Part shown: piece by piece, positions 26,879-36,291 of the stretch | Numbering within the stretch: position 1 is the stretch's first letter | How the letters are laid out: every line of letters starts with the position of its first letter | DNA from: CAVWDI01 sp963793095 | Lineage (GTDB): Bacteria; Chloroflexota; Anaerolineae; Anaerolineales; UBA4823 | DNA length: 64,000 bases | Assembly: GCA_963793095.1 (NCBI GenBank) | Contig: CAWBYY010000011.1 | Coordinates: forward strand, 1,054,001 to 1,118,000 | Direction: 5' to 3' | Translations under genes and position numbers: made by a program | The notes under the pieces: model-generated | What the model saw: the letters and a program-made list of their open reading frames with translations, nothing else | What the model was told of the DNA's origin: nothing | Database searches by the model: none

Positions 26879-28816
26879 TCAGATCTTTTCCAGCATTGCC
26901 TTCAGCCTGCCGGCCTTCTCGGCTATCTGCTCCATCTCCTTTTGCATCCCTGCAGTGAACTTGTTGTCTTCGATGGTTCCCCTGACTGCTTTAAAATCCT
27001 GGTCAGCAACCAGGTCATCTCCATCGATGCCGAATCCGATTTTACTGGTGTTGTCGAATTCCTTGGCGGCATCGCTCAGGATCATCCTGTCAAGTTTAAT
27101 TGAGTCAGTTTCCCAATTTGTCACCAGTTCAATAAGTTTCTCGGTGTCTATCTTGCGCACATCTATATCGTAGATTTCTGATAAGATCTTTGTTGTCCAG
27201 TTCCAGGTATAGGCCCCGTAGGAAGCATGAATGCTTTCCAGTCCTGATGCAATCCCATCAAGATTTTTAATGCTCCCGGACTTAATATCCCCGATCAATT
27301 TCTGAATGGAGTTATTGGGAGCGATCATTCCGGCCAGGTCAAGCCATTTATCAGGCATATCAACTTTCCCGGGGGAAAGCTTTTCCCAGATCGATTTTAT
27401 GGAATCAATCTTATCCATTTCTTCCAGCTTGCCGATGATCTGGTCTCCGATAAATATCGACATGGCCATTTCGTAATACTTCCGGGTGGATTTTAACATC
27501 AGCCTCTTTATCCGGATACCTTTATAGAAAACAGAATCCTGCTTCTGGGGTGTTTTGTCATAAAGTTCAGAAAGGGTCTTACTGGCGGTAAGTACCTTTT
27601 CGATAATATATGGACTGAAAAGATCAAAGTTGATCAGATCCAGTTTTTCAGGATCTGTCCTCTTATCCCTGTTGGGCCATTTTTCACTGTCCCGCCTTGT
27701 GCCAACAGTAAAAAGGTTCATGCCCGGAGTCAGAATGCTCCTGTCATGATCCACATTAATGTAGGAAAATGGAAAATCGCTGGTATCGAAATTGCCAAGG
27801 TTCTTCCCCATGATGGCAGTATACGCTCCAACGCGGCATGGCCATAACATGTAGGCAAAAGAACCGGTCTTTGAGCCTCTTTCCACAATGCCCTGGTGAA
27901 CCGGTCCCAGTTTGTACATATGGTTGCTCTGGTTCATACCGCTCCCTGCATTAAAGAATGAGTACATCCCGGCAATTAACAGCGTGGATTTATGGTGCGT
28001 TACTGTGTAGGGACCACCAAATACGGCTACTGCTTCTCCATGGAAGGCTTCTGTGTTTGCGAAAAACACACAGTTCTCGGCAGAGAATTGTTTTCCTGCC
28101 TGTACAGCCTGTCCGATAAAACTTTTATCGATCAGTGCACCTGAGTCAACCTTCGAACCTGACAGGATCATGAAATGCTTTGCTATCACACCGTCACCGA
28201 TAAATACAGGGGCCTGGCTGTTGCTGCTAATGGTACCATCCTCAAGCAAGGTAACTCCCCGAATGGTCGCACTTTCTCCGATATTTACATTGTATATAGA
28301 TCCGGAGTTAATGATCTGGGTGCCGGTTCCGATCTTCCCCATATCAGAAGTTTTGTCCCTGGCAAGGCTTTTAATCATCCTGTTTATGGCCGCAATCAGG
28401 TCCGGATCATGGCGGTAGCAAACCAGTATATAAGCCAGCTGGGCAGACAGCTTGTCAAACATCAAAAGATCCCTACCACCACCTTCGTTCAGCACTTCTA
28501 TTTCAAAACCGTTCCCGAATGATGTGGGACCATTTACCGAGATGGTGTCCACATTTTCTATTATGACATTATCAGAGATCCTGTAGTTCTGAATCTGGTG
28601 CACATTATCAATTAAAACATCATTGCCGATTTCGCAGTTCGTAAGAGAGCTGTTAAACAGGCCTGTGACTTTCCCCAGTTTGATATCACCCCTAAACCGG
28701 ACATTCCGGATATCTTTTGTTAAGAAACTGTCAGATACTTTGATACTTGACCAATCTTGTGAAAAACAGCCCTGGTTCCGTAGGGCTGTTATTTCTGAAT
28801 CATTTAAGGACCTCAA
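26879..28816 (-). CDS. DUF4954 family protein (left-handed beta-helix)
   Basis: This 645-residue protein matches the DUF4954 family, which is common in Bacteroidota. Its first half is built of hexapeptide-like repeats expected to form a left-handed beta-helix, as in LpxA-like acyl- or nucleotidyl-sugar transferases; the C-terminal part is helical. Length and N-terminus agree with the family. Its gene follows NagB by 13 bases, a frequent neighbourhood that suggests a role in amino-sugar metabolism, although no reaction is established. It ends 2 bases from the convergent kinase gene. Confidence 0.8.
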   Translation of the reverse strand: MRSLNDSEITALRNQGCFSQDWSSIKVSDSFLTKDIRNVRFRGDIKLGKVTGLFNSSLTNCEIGNDVLIDNVHQIQNYRISDNVIIENVDTISVNGPTSFGNGFEIEVLNEGGGRDLLMFDKLSAQLAYILVCYRHDPDLIAAINRMIKSLARDKTSDMGKIGTGTQIINSGSIYNVNIGESATIRGVTLLEDGTISSNSQAPVFIGDGVIAKHFMILSGSKVDSGALIDKSFIGQAVQAGKQFSAENCVFFANTEAFHGEAVAVFGGPYTVTHHKSTLLIAGMYSFFNAGSGMNQSNHMYKLGPVHQGIVERGSKTGSFAYMLWPCRVGAYTAIMGKNLGNFDTSDFPFSYINVDHDRSILTPGMNLFTVGTRRDSEKWPNRDKRTDPEKLDLINFDLFSPYIIEKVLTASKTLSELYDKTPQKQDSVFYKGIRIKRLMLKSTRKYYEMAMSIFIGDQIIGKLEEMDKIDSIKSIWEKLSPGKVDMPDKWLDLAGMIAPNNSIQKLIGDIKSGSIKNLDGIASGLESIHASYGAYTWNWTTKILSEIYDIDVRKIDTEKLIELVTNWETDSIKLDRMILSDAAKEFDNTSKIGFGIDGDDLVADQDFKAVRGTIEDNKFTAGMQKEMEQIAEKAGRLKAMLEKI

Positions 28817-28829
28817 ACTTCTGAATATT

Positions 28830-29636
28830 TTAACGTGATGGTAATTTATTCTGTGCCATTTCTTCTATCTCTTTGAAATACTTGACAGTTTCTACCTGCA
28901 GTTCCATGGTGGCGGGTTCATCGCAAACCATGACGGCATGTTCATGCAACTGAAGCATGGAAACGGTCCACATGTGGCTTACCCCTCCTTCCATTACTTC
29001 TCTCACAGCACGGGCCTTGCCAAAACCGGTGATAATGATCACCACTTCCCTGGCATCCATCACGGTGCCCACCCCAACGGTAAGCGCCTGGGTAGGAACT
29101 TTTGACATGTCATTGTCAAAGAACCTTGAATTGGCCAGAATGGTATCATAGCTAAGGGTTTTTACCCTTGTCCTGGAGACAAGAGATGATCCCGGTTCAT
29201 TAAATGCAATATGTCCATCAGGACCTATCCCTCCCAGGAATAATTCAATACCGCCCAATGCTTCGATCTTGGCTTCATAATTCTTGCACTCTTCAGCCAG
29301 ATCGGGAGCATTCCCATTTAGAATATTGATGTTTTCCCTGGGAATGTCAATATGGTTGAAAAGATTATCAAACATGAAAGAATGGTAGCTTTCCGGATGA
29401 TCTTCCGGTAGGTTGACATATTCATCCATATTGAATGTTACCACATTCTTAAAGGAGATTTCACCGGCTTTGTAGCTTTTTATCCATTCCTCGTAAACAG
29501 GCATGGGTGAGGATCCGGTGGGCAGTCCAAGTACAAAGGGTTTGTCAGGGGTTGGACCAAATGCTTTGATTTTATTCCAGATGTAATCGGCTGTCCATTT
29601 CCCGGCATCTTGCTGTCTTTGAATAACAATTCTCAT
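28830..29636 (-). CDS. nagB: Glucosamine-6-phosphate deaminase
   Basis: This 268-residue enzyme converts glucosamine 6-phosphate to fructose 6-phosphate and ammonia. The catalytic residues are visible: Asp71 in FNMDEY, and Asp140, His142 and Glu147 in GIGPDGHIAFNEPGS. LGLPTGSSP near residue 37 is the phosphate-binding loop. The length agrees with the E. coli enzyme. It sits between the damaged acyl-CoA synthetase gene (32 bases upstream) and DUF4954, all on the minus strand. Confidence 0.93.
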   Translation of the reverse strand: MRIVIQRQQDAGKWTADYIWNKIKAFGPTPDKPFVLGLPTGSSPMPVYEEWIKSYKAGEISFKNVVTFNMDEYVNLPEDHPESYHSFMFDNLFNHIDIPRENINILNGNAPDLAEECKNYEAKIEALGGIELFLGGIGPDGHIAFNEPGSSLVSRTRVKTLSYDTILANSRFFDNDMSKVPTQALTVGVGTVMDAREVVIIITGFGKARAVREVMEGGVSHMWTVSMLQLHEHAVMVCDEPATMELQVETVKYFKEIEEMAQNKLPSR

Positions 29637-29668
29637 AATAAATTATTATTTAAAGTTTAGTGATATAT

Positions 29669-31816
29669 TTATTTTTTCAACAACATTCTGGCATCTCCAA
29701 TGACACTTCCCTGTCCTTCATCCAGGACAAATAAGGGATTAATATCCAGTTCCTCAATTTCAGGAAAATCAATGGCCAGCTGGCCAAGCCTTATCAGCGC
29801 ATCTACAATCTTATCAATATCCCTTGGAGCACGGCCTCTGGTTCCTTTAAGAATTTTATAGGCCCTGGTTTGTTCGATCATTTTACGTGCTTCTTCAAGA
29901 CTTAGTGGTGCAACTCCGAAACTTATATCCCGGAATATTTCGACAAAGATGCCACCCAGGCCAAACATCAATACCGGACCAAAGGACGGATCCCTTTTGA
30001 TTCCCAGTATTACTTCTTCGCTCCCGGTGATCATCCTGATCACATAGATCCCGTCAATGGCAGCATCAGGCATGGCGGCAGATACATTGTCATGTATCCG
30101 CTTGTAGGCATCTCTTACTTCTTCGGCGGACTGGAGATTCAGCTCCACTCCTTTCACATCTGATTTGTGCAAAACCTGATCCGAAACCACCTTCATTACC
30201 ACCGGGTATCCGATCTCATCTGCAATTTTCACAGCATCATCAACAGAGGTTGCCAGATTCACCCTGTGGGAACAGGCAGCCCATAGGTCCTGAGAATATC
30301 GATGGTTTCCACTTCAGGAATAAAGGTCCTTCCATTTGATCATGACCTTATCCATCAGCTTCCTTGGCCTCATCGTGCTGAATATCATCCAGTGTGGCTG
30401 CTTCGTGGACTGCATTGTTTCAGGTTCTTATTAAAATGATGCACAACCTGATAAGCCGAGCACATGGATTCCGGAAGGATATAATGGGGAATCTTATGTT
30501 TTTGCAGAATGTCAATACCCGAGGCCACATCCTTTTCACCCATAAAAGATGCATAGATGGGTTTTGTCTGTCCTTCAGCAATTTTGGTAACTTCCTCTGC
30601 AATGGTGTCAATATCTGTCATGGACTGGGGAGTCAGGATCACAAAAACCCCGTCCACATCTTCATCATCAAAAGCAGCCTGGATGGCAGCCACATAACGG
30701 TCTGCCCTGGCATCCCCGATCACATCCACCGGATTCTTGATATTGGCCGTAGCTGGAAGTGCTTTTTTAAGTATTTTGGTAGTCTCTTCTGAGAATTTTG
30801 CCAGCTTCAGTCCACTCGATATGGCTGCATCGGTTGTCAGCACTCCGGGTCCGCCTGCATTGGTGATGATGGCCACCTTTTCTGATCCGTGGGGCAGGCT
30901 GATAGGCAAAGGCAATGGCCTTGTTAAACATCTCTTCTATGTTATCGCAGCGTATGATCCCTGCCTGTTCAAAGGCTGCATCACAGATCTCATCCGTGCC
31001 CGTCAGTGATCCGGTATGTGAGGCTGCTGCCGAAGCTCCCTCTTCTGTGCGCCCCGACTTGATGAATGAGAATGGGCTTTCCGCTTTTTTGAATTACCTC
31101 CTGTGCGGCACTCATCAAAGCTTTGCCATCGGAAACCTCCTCCAGGTACATCAGGATGACCTTGGTCTCATCATCATTCATCAGATAGTACAGGAGGTCG
31201 ATCTCACTGATATCTGCCTTGTTGCCAAAACTGATGAACTTGGAGAAACCGATGTGCTTGGCCTGGGCATAATCCAGCACAGCCGTACAGAGTGCCCCGC
31301 TCTGTGAAAGGAATCCAATATTGCCTGTTTCCGGCATCTCTCTGGCAAAGGATGCATTGAGCAGTGGTTTCAGGAGCGGTATTGATCACACCAAGGCAGT
31401 TGGGACCGATAAATGACATGTCATATTTCCTGGCAATCTCAATCAGTTGCTTTTCTTTCTGCAAGTCCTGCTTCCCCGACTTCCTTGAATCCTGCCGAAA
31501 TGATGATGACTGATTTAATGCCTTTCTGTCCGCATTGTTCCAGGGCCATATGGCAAACGGAACTTGGGAACACCAGGATGGCCAGGTCTACATCATCCGG
31601 AACATCGACGACATATTTATAGGCTTTAATGCCTTTTATGCTCTTTTCCTTGGGACTTACAGGATATACAATCCCGTTAAAATCGGCTTTGAGGATGTTG
31701 TCCAGGATATCATGAGGAACGGTTCCTTTTACCTTGTTGGTTCCAACGATGGCTACCGATTTTGGATGAAAAATGGTTTCCAGGTTTTTCTGTCTGAGTT
31801 CTCGTAAATTGGTCAT
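29669..31816 (-). pseudogene. ADP-forming acetate/acyl-CoA synthetase, frameshifted
   Basis: The full family architecture is present over about 716 codons but in alternating frames. It comprises a CoA-binding domain (FHPKSVAIVG at the start and FIGPNCLGVINT), a succinyl-CoA ligase-like domain (GNIGFLSQSGAL, ASAAASHTGS, AIITNAGGPGVLTTD) and a C-terminal ATP-grasp domain (DEIGYPVVMKVV, LHKSDVKGV, FGLGGIFVE). Shifts occur near 31460, 31365, 31090, 30910, 30425, 30340 and 30270. The enzyme would make ATP from acetyl- or acyl-CoA with release of the acid, a fermentation step. The intact peptide similarity in every frame suggests sequencing indels or very recent decay. Confidence 0.8.
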
Positions 31817-31929
31817 TTGTGATAATGGCTAAGCCTGATAAATACGAATTGAATGATTGGAAATATCCCCAGGGGAAAACCTGGGCGTCATAAAGCCGGT
31901 CAAACGCCGGAAAATTTGCCCCTTTGTGA

Positions 31930-32169
31930 TTAGAGATATCCGGCAATGAAGTCTACAGCATCTTCCAGGCTCTGTACCTCGAGGGCTTTATCTTCATCCA
32001 GTTCAACCTCAAATTCCTCCTCAAATCCAGCTACGAGTTCGAGGCTCTGCATCGAATCTGCGCCAAGGTCGAAAACAAAGTTGGCATCGTCAGCTATTTC
32101 CGAACTATCCGTTTCAAGAACTCTACCAACCACTTCTTTTACACGTTTTAGAATTTCACTTCTTTCCAT
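31930..32169 (-). CDS. Acyl carrier protein
   Basis: This 79-residue acidic protein has the phosphopantetheine attachment site at Ser39 in LGADSMQSLEL, the usual position and context. The common DSL is DSM here. The four-helix pattern is otherwise standard. It stands alone, without fatty-acid synthase genes, 113 bases upstream of the acyl-CoA synthetase on the same strand, so it may be a second or specialised carrier protein rather than the housekeeping one. Confidence 0.85.
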   Translation of the reverse strand: MERSEILKRVKEVVGRVLETDSSEIADDANFVFDLGADSMQSLELVAGFEEEFEVELDEDKALEVQSLEDAVDFIAGYL

Positions 32170-32316
32170 TATAAATTCATTAAATGATTGAAATTAAAAG
32201 AATCGGCAAGATAAAAACTTTTTCCTTACTCTCCGATAAAAATAATGTAAAGAAACTGATCTCCCGGAGCTTTCCTTTCGTTGAAACGCAGGCCCTGAAA
32301 ATATCCTGCTTTTTTT

Positions 32317-32324
32317 TACTTTTG
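32317..32324 (+). promoter_or_regulatory. Possible -7 promoter box
   Basis: TACTTTTG fits the Bacteroidota TAnnTTTG box and lies 65 bases before the secreted glycosidase start. No TTTG is found at the expected distance upstream, so support is partial. Confidence 0.35.
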
Positions 32325-32388
32325 AAGGAACGGTAATTTACAGGTTAGAAAACCGTTTCCCACAATTGTCAACATTTATTGTATGGCC

Positions 32389-33858
32389 ATGAAAACCAAA
32401 TATCCTGCCACACTTCTTATTTTATTTTACTTCACGATTCAGCCCCAGGCACAACCAATCAGCCTTCATCCGGAAAATCCCCATTATTTTGAATACAAGG
32501 GCAAGCCTGTACTTTTGATTACCTCAGGAGAGCATTACGGGGCAGTCATAAACAGGGAATTCGACTATGAGAAATACCTGGAAACACTGGCCAGAGATGG
32601 GCTGAACCTGACCAGGATATTCTGCGGCAGCTATGTTGAGAATCCGGGAAGTTTTGGCATTCAGAACAATACACTTGCTCCGGCTCCTGAATCATTTCTG
32701 GCTCCCTGGAAGAGGACGGATGTGGATGGCAACAAAGGTGGTGGAAACAAATTCGATCTTGACCGCTGGGATACGGAATATTTTAAAAGGTTGAAAGGTT
32801 TTTTGACCGGGGCCGCAAAACGAGACATCATCGTAGAGGTCACATTGTTCTCCTCCATCTATTCGGATCTGAGCTGGACTTACTGTCCCCTCTATCATGA
32901 AAACAATATCAACCAGACCGATGAAATTGACCGGGTCAATGTCCACACGCCCGACAATGGCAATCTGATGCCATACCAGGAGAAGTACGTTCAGAAGCTG
33001 GTTACAGAACTGAAGGATTTCGACAACATTTATTACGAGATACAGAATGAACCCTGGAGTGACAACAGTGATGAATTCTTTGCCATTAATCCGAATGATT
33101 CAGCCACCAATCTTTACTGGAGGCGTAAGGCAGACCTTCCAAATGCAGCTGCCAATGCATGGCAGAAAAGGATGGGCGAGCTCATTGCACAAACCGAAAG
33201 TGATTTTGACCGGCAACATTTAATAGCCCAGAATTTTTGCAGCTTCATGTATCCGGTCAAAAAAGTCAACGATTATGTTTCCATCATCAATTTTCATTAT
33301 GCTTTGCCCCTGGCGGTTGAATACAACTATGGCTACGACCTGCCGGTAAGCTTTGATGAGGATGGATTTTGCGGACCAGGGGAGCGCAGATATCGTGAGA
33401 ATGCCTGGAATTTCATGCTGGCCGGAGGTGGAATCTACAATAACCTGGATTATTCCTTTTACGTTGGTTACGAGGATGGTACACTGGTAAATGACGCACC
33501 CGGGTTTGGAAGCACGTCGCTGAGGGCACAATTGGCTTTCCTGAAAAGCTTCATGGAAGGATTTGATTTCATCCGGCTCAAACCTTCCAGGCATCTTGTC
33601 AGGCTGGCTCCCGGTACGGTCCCCCAGGTACTTGCCAATGAAGGGCAGGAATATGCCGTTTATCTTTATGGTGGATCCCAGTGCGATCTGCAACTTTACC
33701 TGCCTCCTGGGAAATACAAAGCCACCTGGTTGAACACGGTTGATTTTGAAACTGAGAAAACCGAAGCATTTGAGCATTCGGGAGAGGTAAGAACATTGGT
33801 TAGTCCGGTATACGACGGGGATATTGCCCTTAAAATCATCAGAACTCATGGAAAATAA
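32389..33858 (+). CDS. Secreted glycoside hydrolase-like protein (clan GH-A type)
   Basis: The second ATG (32389) gives a 489-residue protein with a normal signal peptide (MKTKYPATLLILFYF, cleavage after QAQ). The sequence shows a TIM-barrel pattern: GLNLTRIF, IIVEVTLFSSIY, and IYYEIQNEPW with the acid/base candidate Glu221. SFDEDGF near residue 321 may hold the nucleophile, and an Ig-like C-terminal part follows (VYLYGG... and PPGKYKATWLNT). It resembles GH5-related and DUF4038-like proteins rather than a well-studied family. The next gene starts 11 bases before its stop codon. The substrate is unknown. Confidence 0.65.
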   Translation: MKTKYPATLLILFYFTIQPQAQPISLHPENPHYFEYKGKPVLLITSGEHYGAVINREFDYEKYLETLARDGLNLTRIFCGSYVENPGSFGIQNNTLAPAPESFLAPWKRTDVDGNKGGGNKFDLDRWDTEYFKRLKGFLTGAAKRDIIVEVTLFSSIYSDLSWTYCPLYHENNINQTDEIDRVNVHTPDNGNLMPYQEKYVQKLVTELKDFDNIYYEIQNEPWSDNSDEFFAINPNDSATNLYWRRKADLPNAAANAWQKRMGELIAQTESDFDRQHLIAQNFCSFMYPVKKVNDYVSIINFHYALPLAVEYNYGYDLPVSFDEDGFCGPGERRYRENAWNFMLAGGGIYNNLDYSFYVGYEDGTLVNDAPGFGSTSLRAQLAFLKSFMEGFDFIRLKPSRHLVRLAPGTVPQVLANEGQEYAVYLYGGSQCDLQLYLPPGKYKATWLNTVDFETEKTEAFEHSGEVRTLVSPVYDGDIALKIIRTHGK

Positions 33859-35203
33859 GACCTATTGGGGACGAAGAAAATTCCTGTGCCAATCCGCGAT
33901 GGCCGGCGGCATGATGCTGCTGCCTTCTGCAATAATGCAAGCTTGTTCGGGCAGGGGTGCCAAACATAAGCCGACCATCCTGATTGTATCCGGATGGCAG
34001 GATGTGAATATCGGGGACATTGCACATACACCTGGACTGCTGAACATATTGCAAAAATATCTGCCAGGCTCCCGTCTGATCCTCTGGAAAATGTCTCATA
34101 ATGAGAAGGTGGGTCAGATGATGGCAAGGAATTTTCCGGATGTTCAGATCATCTATGGAAGTGCAGATGACAGTGGCGGTGTTGATTCAGAGGATGTGAT
34201 GAAGGCCTTCCATGAATCGGATATCATGATTCATGGATCCGGGCCATCCGTTGTCGGAGAGAGATGCCTGAGGGCCTGGGTGAAAACAAGCGGAAAGCCA
34301 TACGGTATCTTTGGAACAACCATACAATATATCAACGAAGGCCTCAAGGAACTCCTGAATAAAGCAAGTTTTATCTATACCAGGGAAACAGCATCCCTGG
34401 AGGTACTGAAAGCCAGTGGTATCAGCGGTCAGCATATCTCCTTTGCACCGGATGCAACCTTCTATCTTAGTATCCTGGATGAAGAGAAGGCTGCGAGGTT
34501 CCTGGATGATCATGGTCTTGAAGAAGGAAAATACATCTGTGCCATCCCCAGGTTGCGATATACACCCTATCACAGGATCAAACAGGTGAACTGGGATGAG
34601 GAGAAGATTCGCGAGGTAGAGGAAACGAACAAAACCTACAAAGAGGAAGACCACGCCAAACTCAGAGAGGCCATCATCGCATGGGTCCGGGAAACCGGAC
34701 AAAAGGTCCTGGTATGCCCCGAAATGACCTACGAGGTTGATATAATGGATGAACTTTTAATAGATCCCCTTCCATCCGATGTCAAACCATTTGTGGTCAA
34801 GCGCGGTTACTGGATGCCGGATGAAGCGGCCTCAGTGTATAAAAGAGCCTTTGCCCTGCTAAGTTTTGAATGCCACTCTCCCATTATCGCCCTGGCTAAT
34901 GGGACCATCGCATTTTACCTGCGCCAGCCACAGGATACCATCAAGGGACAGATGTATTATGACCTTGGCTTGGCCGATTGGGTCTTTGAGATAGAGGAAA
35001 CATCCGGGACTGATTTAGCCCGTGCTTTAATGTCAGCCATTCAAGGGATCCGGGATCGGGAGAACAAAAGATTGACCAGGCTTATAAGCAAATCCACACA
35101 ATCTACTCCAAGGCTTGTGCCTTTATTGCAGATAGGATGTCCAATCATAAATGATTTCTACCATGAGCAATATGAAGAAAAAAGCAGTTCCCACCAATTT
35201 TAA
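33848..35203 (+). CDS. Exported polysaccharide pyruvyl transferase-family protein
   Basis: The ATG at 33848 gives 451 residues. The N-terminus has a twin-arginine-like GRRKFL, a hydrophobic core and a lipobox ending in Cys34 (AIMQAC). The body matches the polysaccharide pyruvyl transferase family: NIGDIAHTPG near residue 57, HGSGPS, and the C-terminal SFECHSPIIALANG. Known members act in the cytoplasm on nascent glycans, so a lipid-anchored, exported version is unexpected. It overlaps the upstream secreted hydrolase gene, which suggests both work on the same extracytoplasmic glycan. Confidence 0.7.
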   Translation: MENKTYWGRRKFLCQSAMAGGMMLLPSAIMQACSGRGAKHKPTILIVSGWQDVNIGDIAHTPGLLNILQKYLPGSRLILWKMSHNEKVGQMMARNFPDVQIIYGSADDSGGVDSEDVMKAFHESDIMIHGSGPSVVGERCLRAWVKTSGKPYGIFGTTIQYINEGLKELLNKASFIYTRETASLEVLKASGISGQHISFAPDATFYLSILDEEKAARFLDDHGLEEGKYICAIPRLRYTPYHRIKQVNWDEEKIREVEETNKTYKEEDHAKLREAIIAWVRETGQKVLVCPEMTYEVDIMDELLIDPLPSDVKPFVVKRGYWMPDEAASVYKRAFALLSFECHSPIIALANGTIAFYLRQPQDTIKGQMYYDLGLADWVFEIEETSGTDLARALMSAIQGIRDRENKRLTRLISKSTQSTPRLVPLLQIGCPIINDFYHEQYEEKSSSHQF

Positions 35204-35474
35204 TGAACTCCTGAACCAGGAATATGGTCCAGTTGGATCACTAGCCCGTAATGAATATAACAGGCATTACCAGGCTTTTAAACTTGGTGTCTTAATCAAA
35301 GAAGCAAGAAAAAATGCAAAAATGACGCAACATGATTTGGCTGAAAGGACTGGTACAAAAAGGACTTATATTAGCAGGATCGAAAATGATGCAAGTGATA
35401 TCAGGCTTAGCACGCTGATGCGAATTGTCGAAGTTGGACTGGGTGGAAAGCTTGAGATTCATTTCAATGTTTAA
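35163..35474 (+). CDS. HigA-like XRE-family regulator without toxin
   Basis: This is an approximately 103-residue protein with a C-terminal helix-turn-helix (MTQHDLAERTGTKRTYISRIENDASDIRL) of the kind found in HigA antitoxins. The start could be 35151, 35163 or 35172; 35163 is chosen as the first ATG followed by a basic segment. It overlaps the end of the preceding gene by about 40 bases. HigA genes usually follow a HigB toxin, but here the upstream gene is a pyruvyl-transferase-like protein and no toxin is visible nearby. It is either an orphan antitoxin or a local regulator. Confidence 0.75.
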   Translation: MSNMKKKAVPTNFNELLNQEYGPVGSLARNEYNRHYQAFKLGVLIKEARKNAKMTQHDLAERTGTKRTYISRIENDASDIRLSTLMRIVEVGLGGKLEIHFNV

Positions 35475-35506
35475 ATCAGGATAAATTGCCTCAATCATTA
35501 TTCCCC

Positions 35507-36280
35507 ATGAGTATCCTAGAAACCGTTACATCTGTTGCGAAATCAGCAGGCGCTATACTTGCACATGAATTCAGACACATCAATAAGTTTGATGCCAAGG
35601 GAGATCATGATATTGTGACACATGCGGATTACCAGTCCGAAGCACTGATCATGAAAGAACTGCAGGCAGCTTACCCTGAATATAGTATCATTACGGAAGA
35701 GTCACCGAATGTTGAAGGGAAGACTGAATATTGCTGGTATATTGATCCCCTTGATGGCACCAATAATTTTATCACGGGAAGTCCATATTTCGTTGTGTCC
35801 ATCGGCCTGGCCTACCAGAATAAGATCATACTTGGTGTGGTTTACAATCCCATTAGCGATGAGCTTTTCTATGCCGAAAAGGGCAAAGGGGCATTTCTCA
35901 AGGACGAGAGAATATCGGTTTCGGGGCGAGAAGAGATTGCCGGATCCTTAATAGCACTGGCCTATGCTGCTGAAGAAGATAAAATACGACAGGGAATCAC
36001 CCTTCTGGAAACTTTTGTCCTACAGTGCAGGCGGGTTGTAATTAATTTTGCACCTGCCCTGGACCTGTGCAATATTGCCAGGGGAAGGTTAGACGGCCTG
36101 ATTGACAATGGCTCAACTCCGGAGGACCATGCAGCAGCGAGCCTTATCCTTGCTGAAGCCGGTGGAACGCTGCGCAATTTTGACCAGCCCGGATGGGATG
36201 TTAACCGGACGGGGATCCTTGCTTCAAATGGAAGGCTCCAGGATCAGATGCTATCCCTGCAGAACAAAAACTTACGATAA
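35507..36280 (+). CDS. Inositol monophosphatase-family phosphatase
   Basis: The ATG at 35507 gives a typical 257-residue protein; an earlier ATG at 35486 adds seven residues without homology. Metal-binding motifs are present: EES at 64-66 and DPLDGTNNF at 80-88. The third motif, usually WDxAAG, reads PEDHAAA, retaining the metal-binding Asp but not Trp. The family removes phosphate from inositol phosphate, 3'-phosphoadenosine 5'-phosphate or fructose 1,6-bisphosphate; which substrate applies here cannot be told. The amylase gene follows by 11 bases. Confidence 0.85.
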   Translation: MSILETVTSVAKSAGAILAHEFRHINKFDAKGDHDIVTHADYQSEALIMKELQAAYPEYSIITEESPNVEGKTEYCWYIDPLDGTNNFITGSPYFVVSIGLAYQNKIILGVVYNPISDELFYAEKGKGAFLKDERISVSGREEIAGSLIALAYAAEEDKIRQGITLLETFVLQCRRVVINFAPALDLCNIARGRLDGLIDNGSTPEDHAAASLILAEAGGTLRNFDQPGWDVNRTGILASNGRLQDQMLSLQNKNLR

Positions 36281-36291
36281 TATCCCTCGCT

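Noticed and set aside
28053..28522. Long open frames opposite the DUF4954 gene
   Set aside because: They are antisense shadows of a well-supported gene, without motifs of their own.
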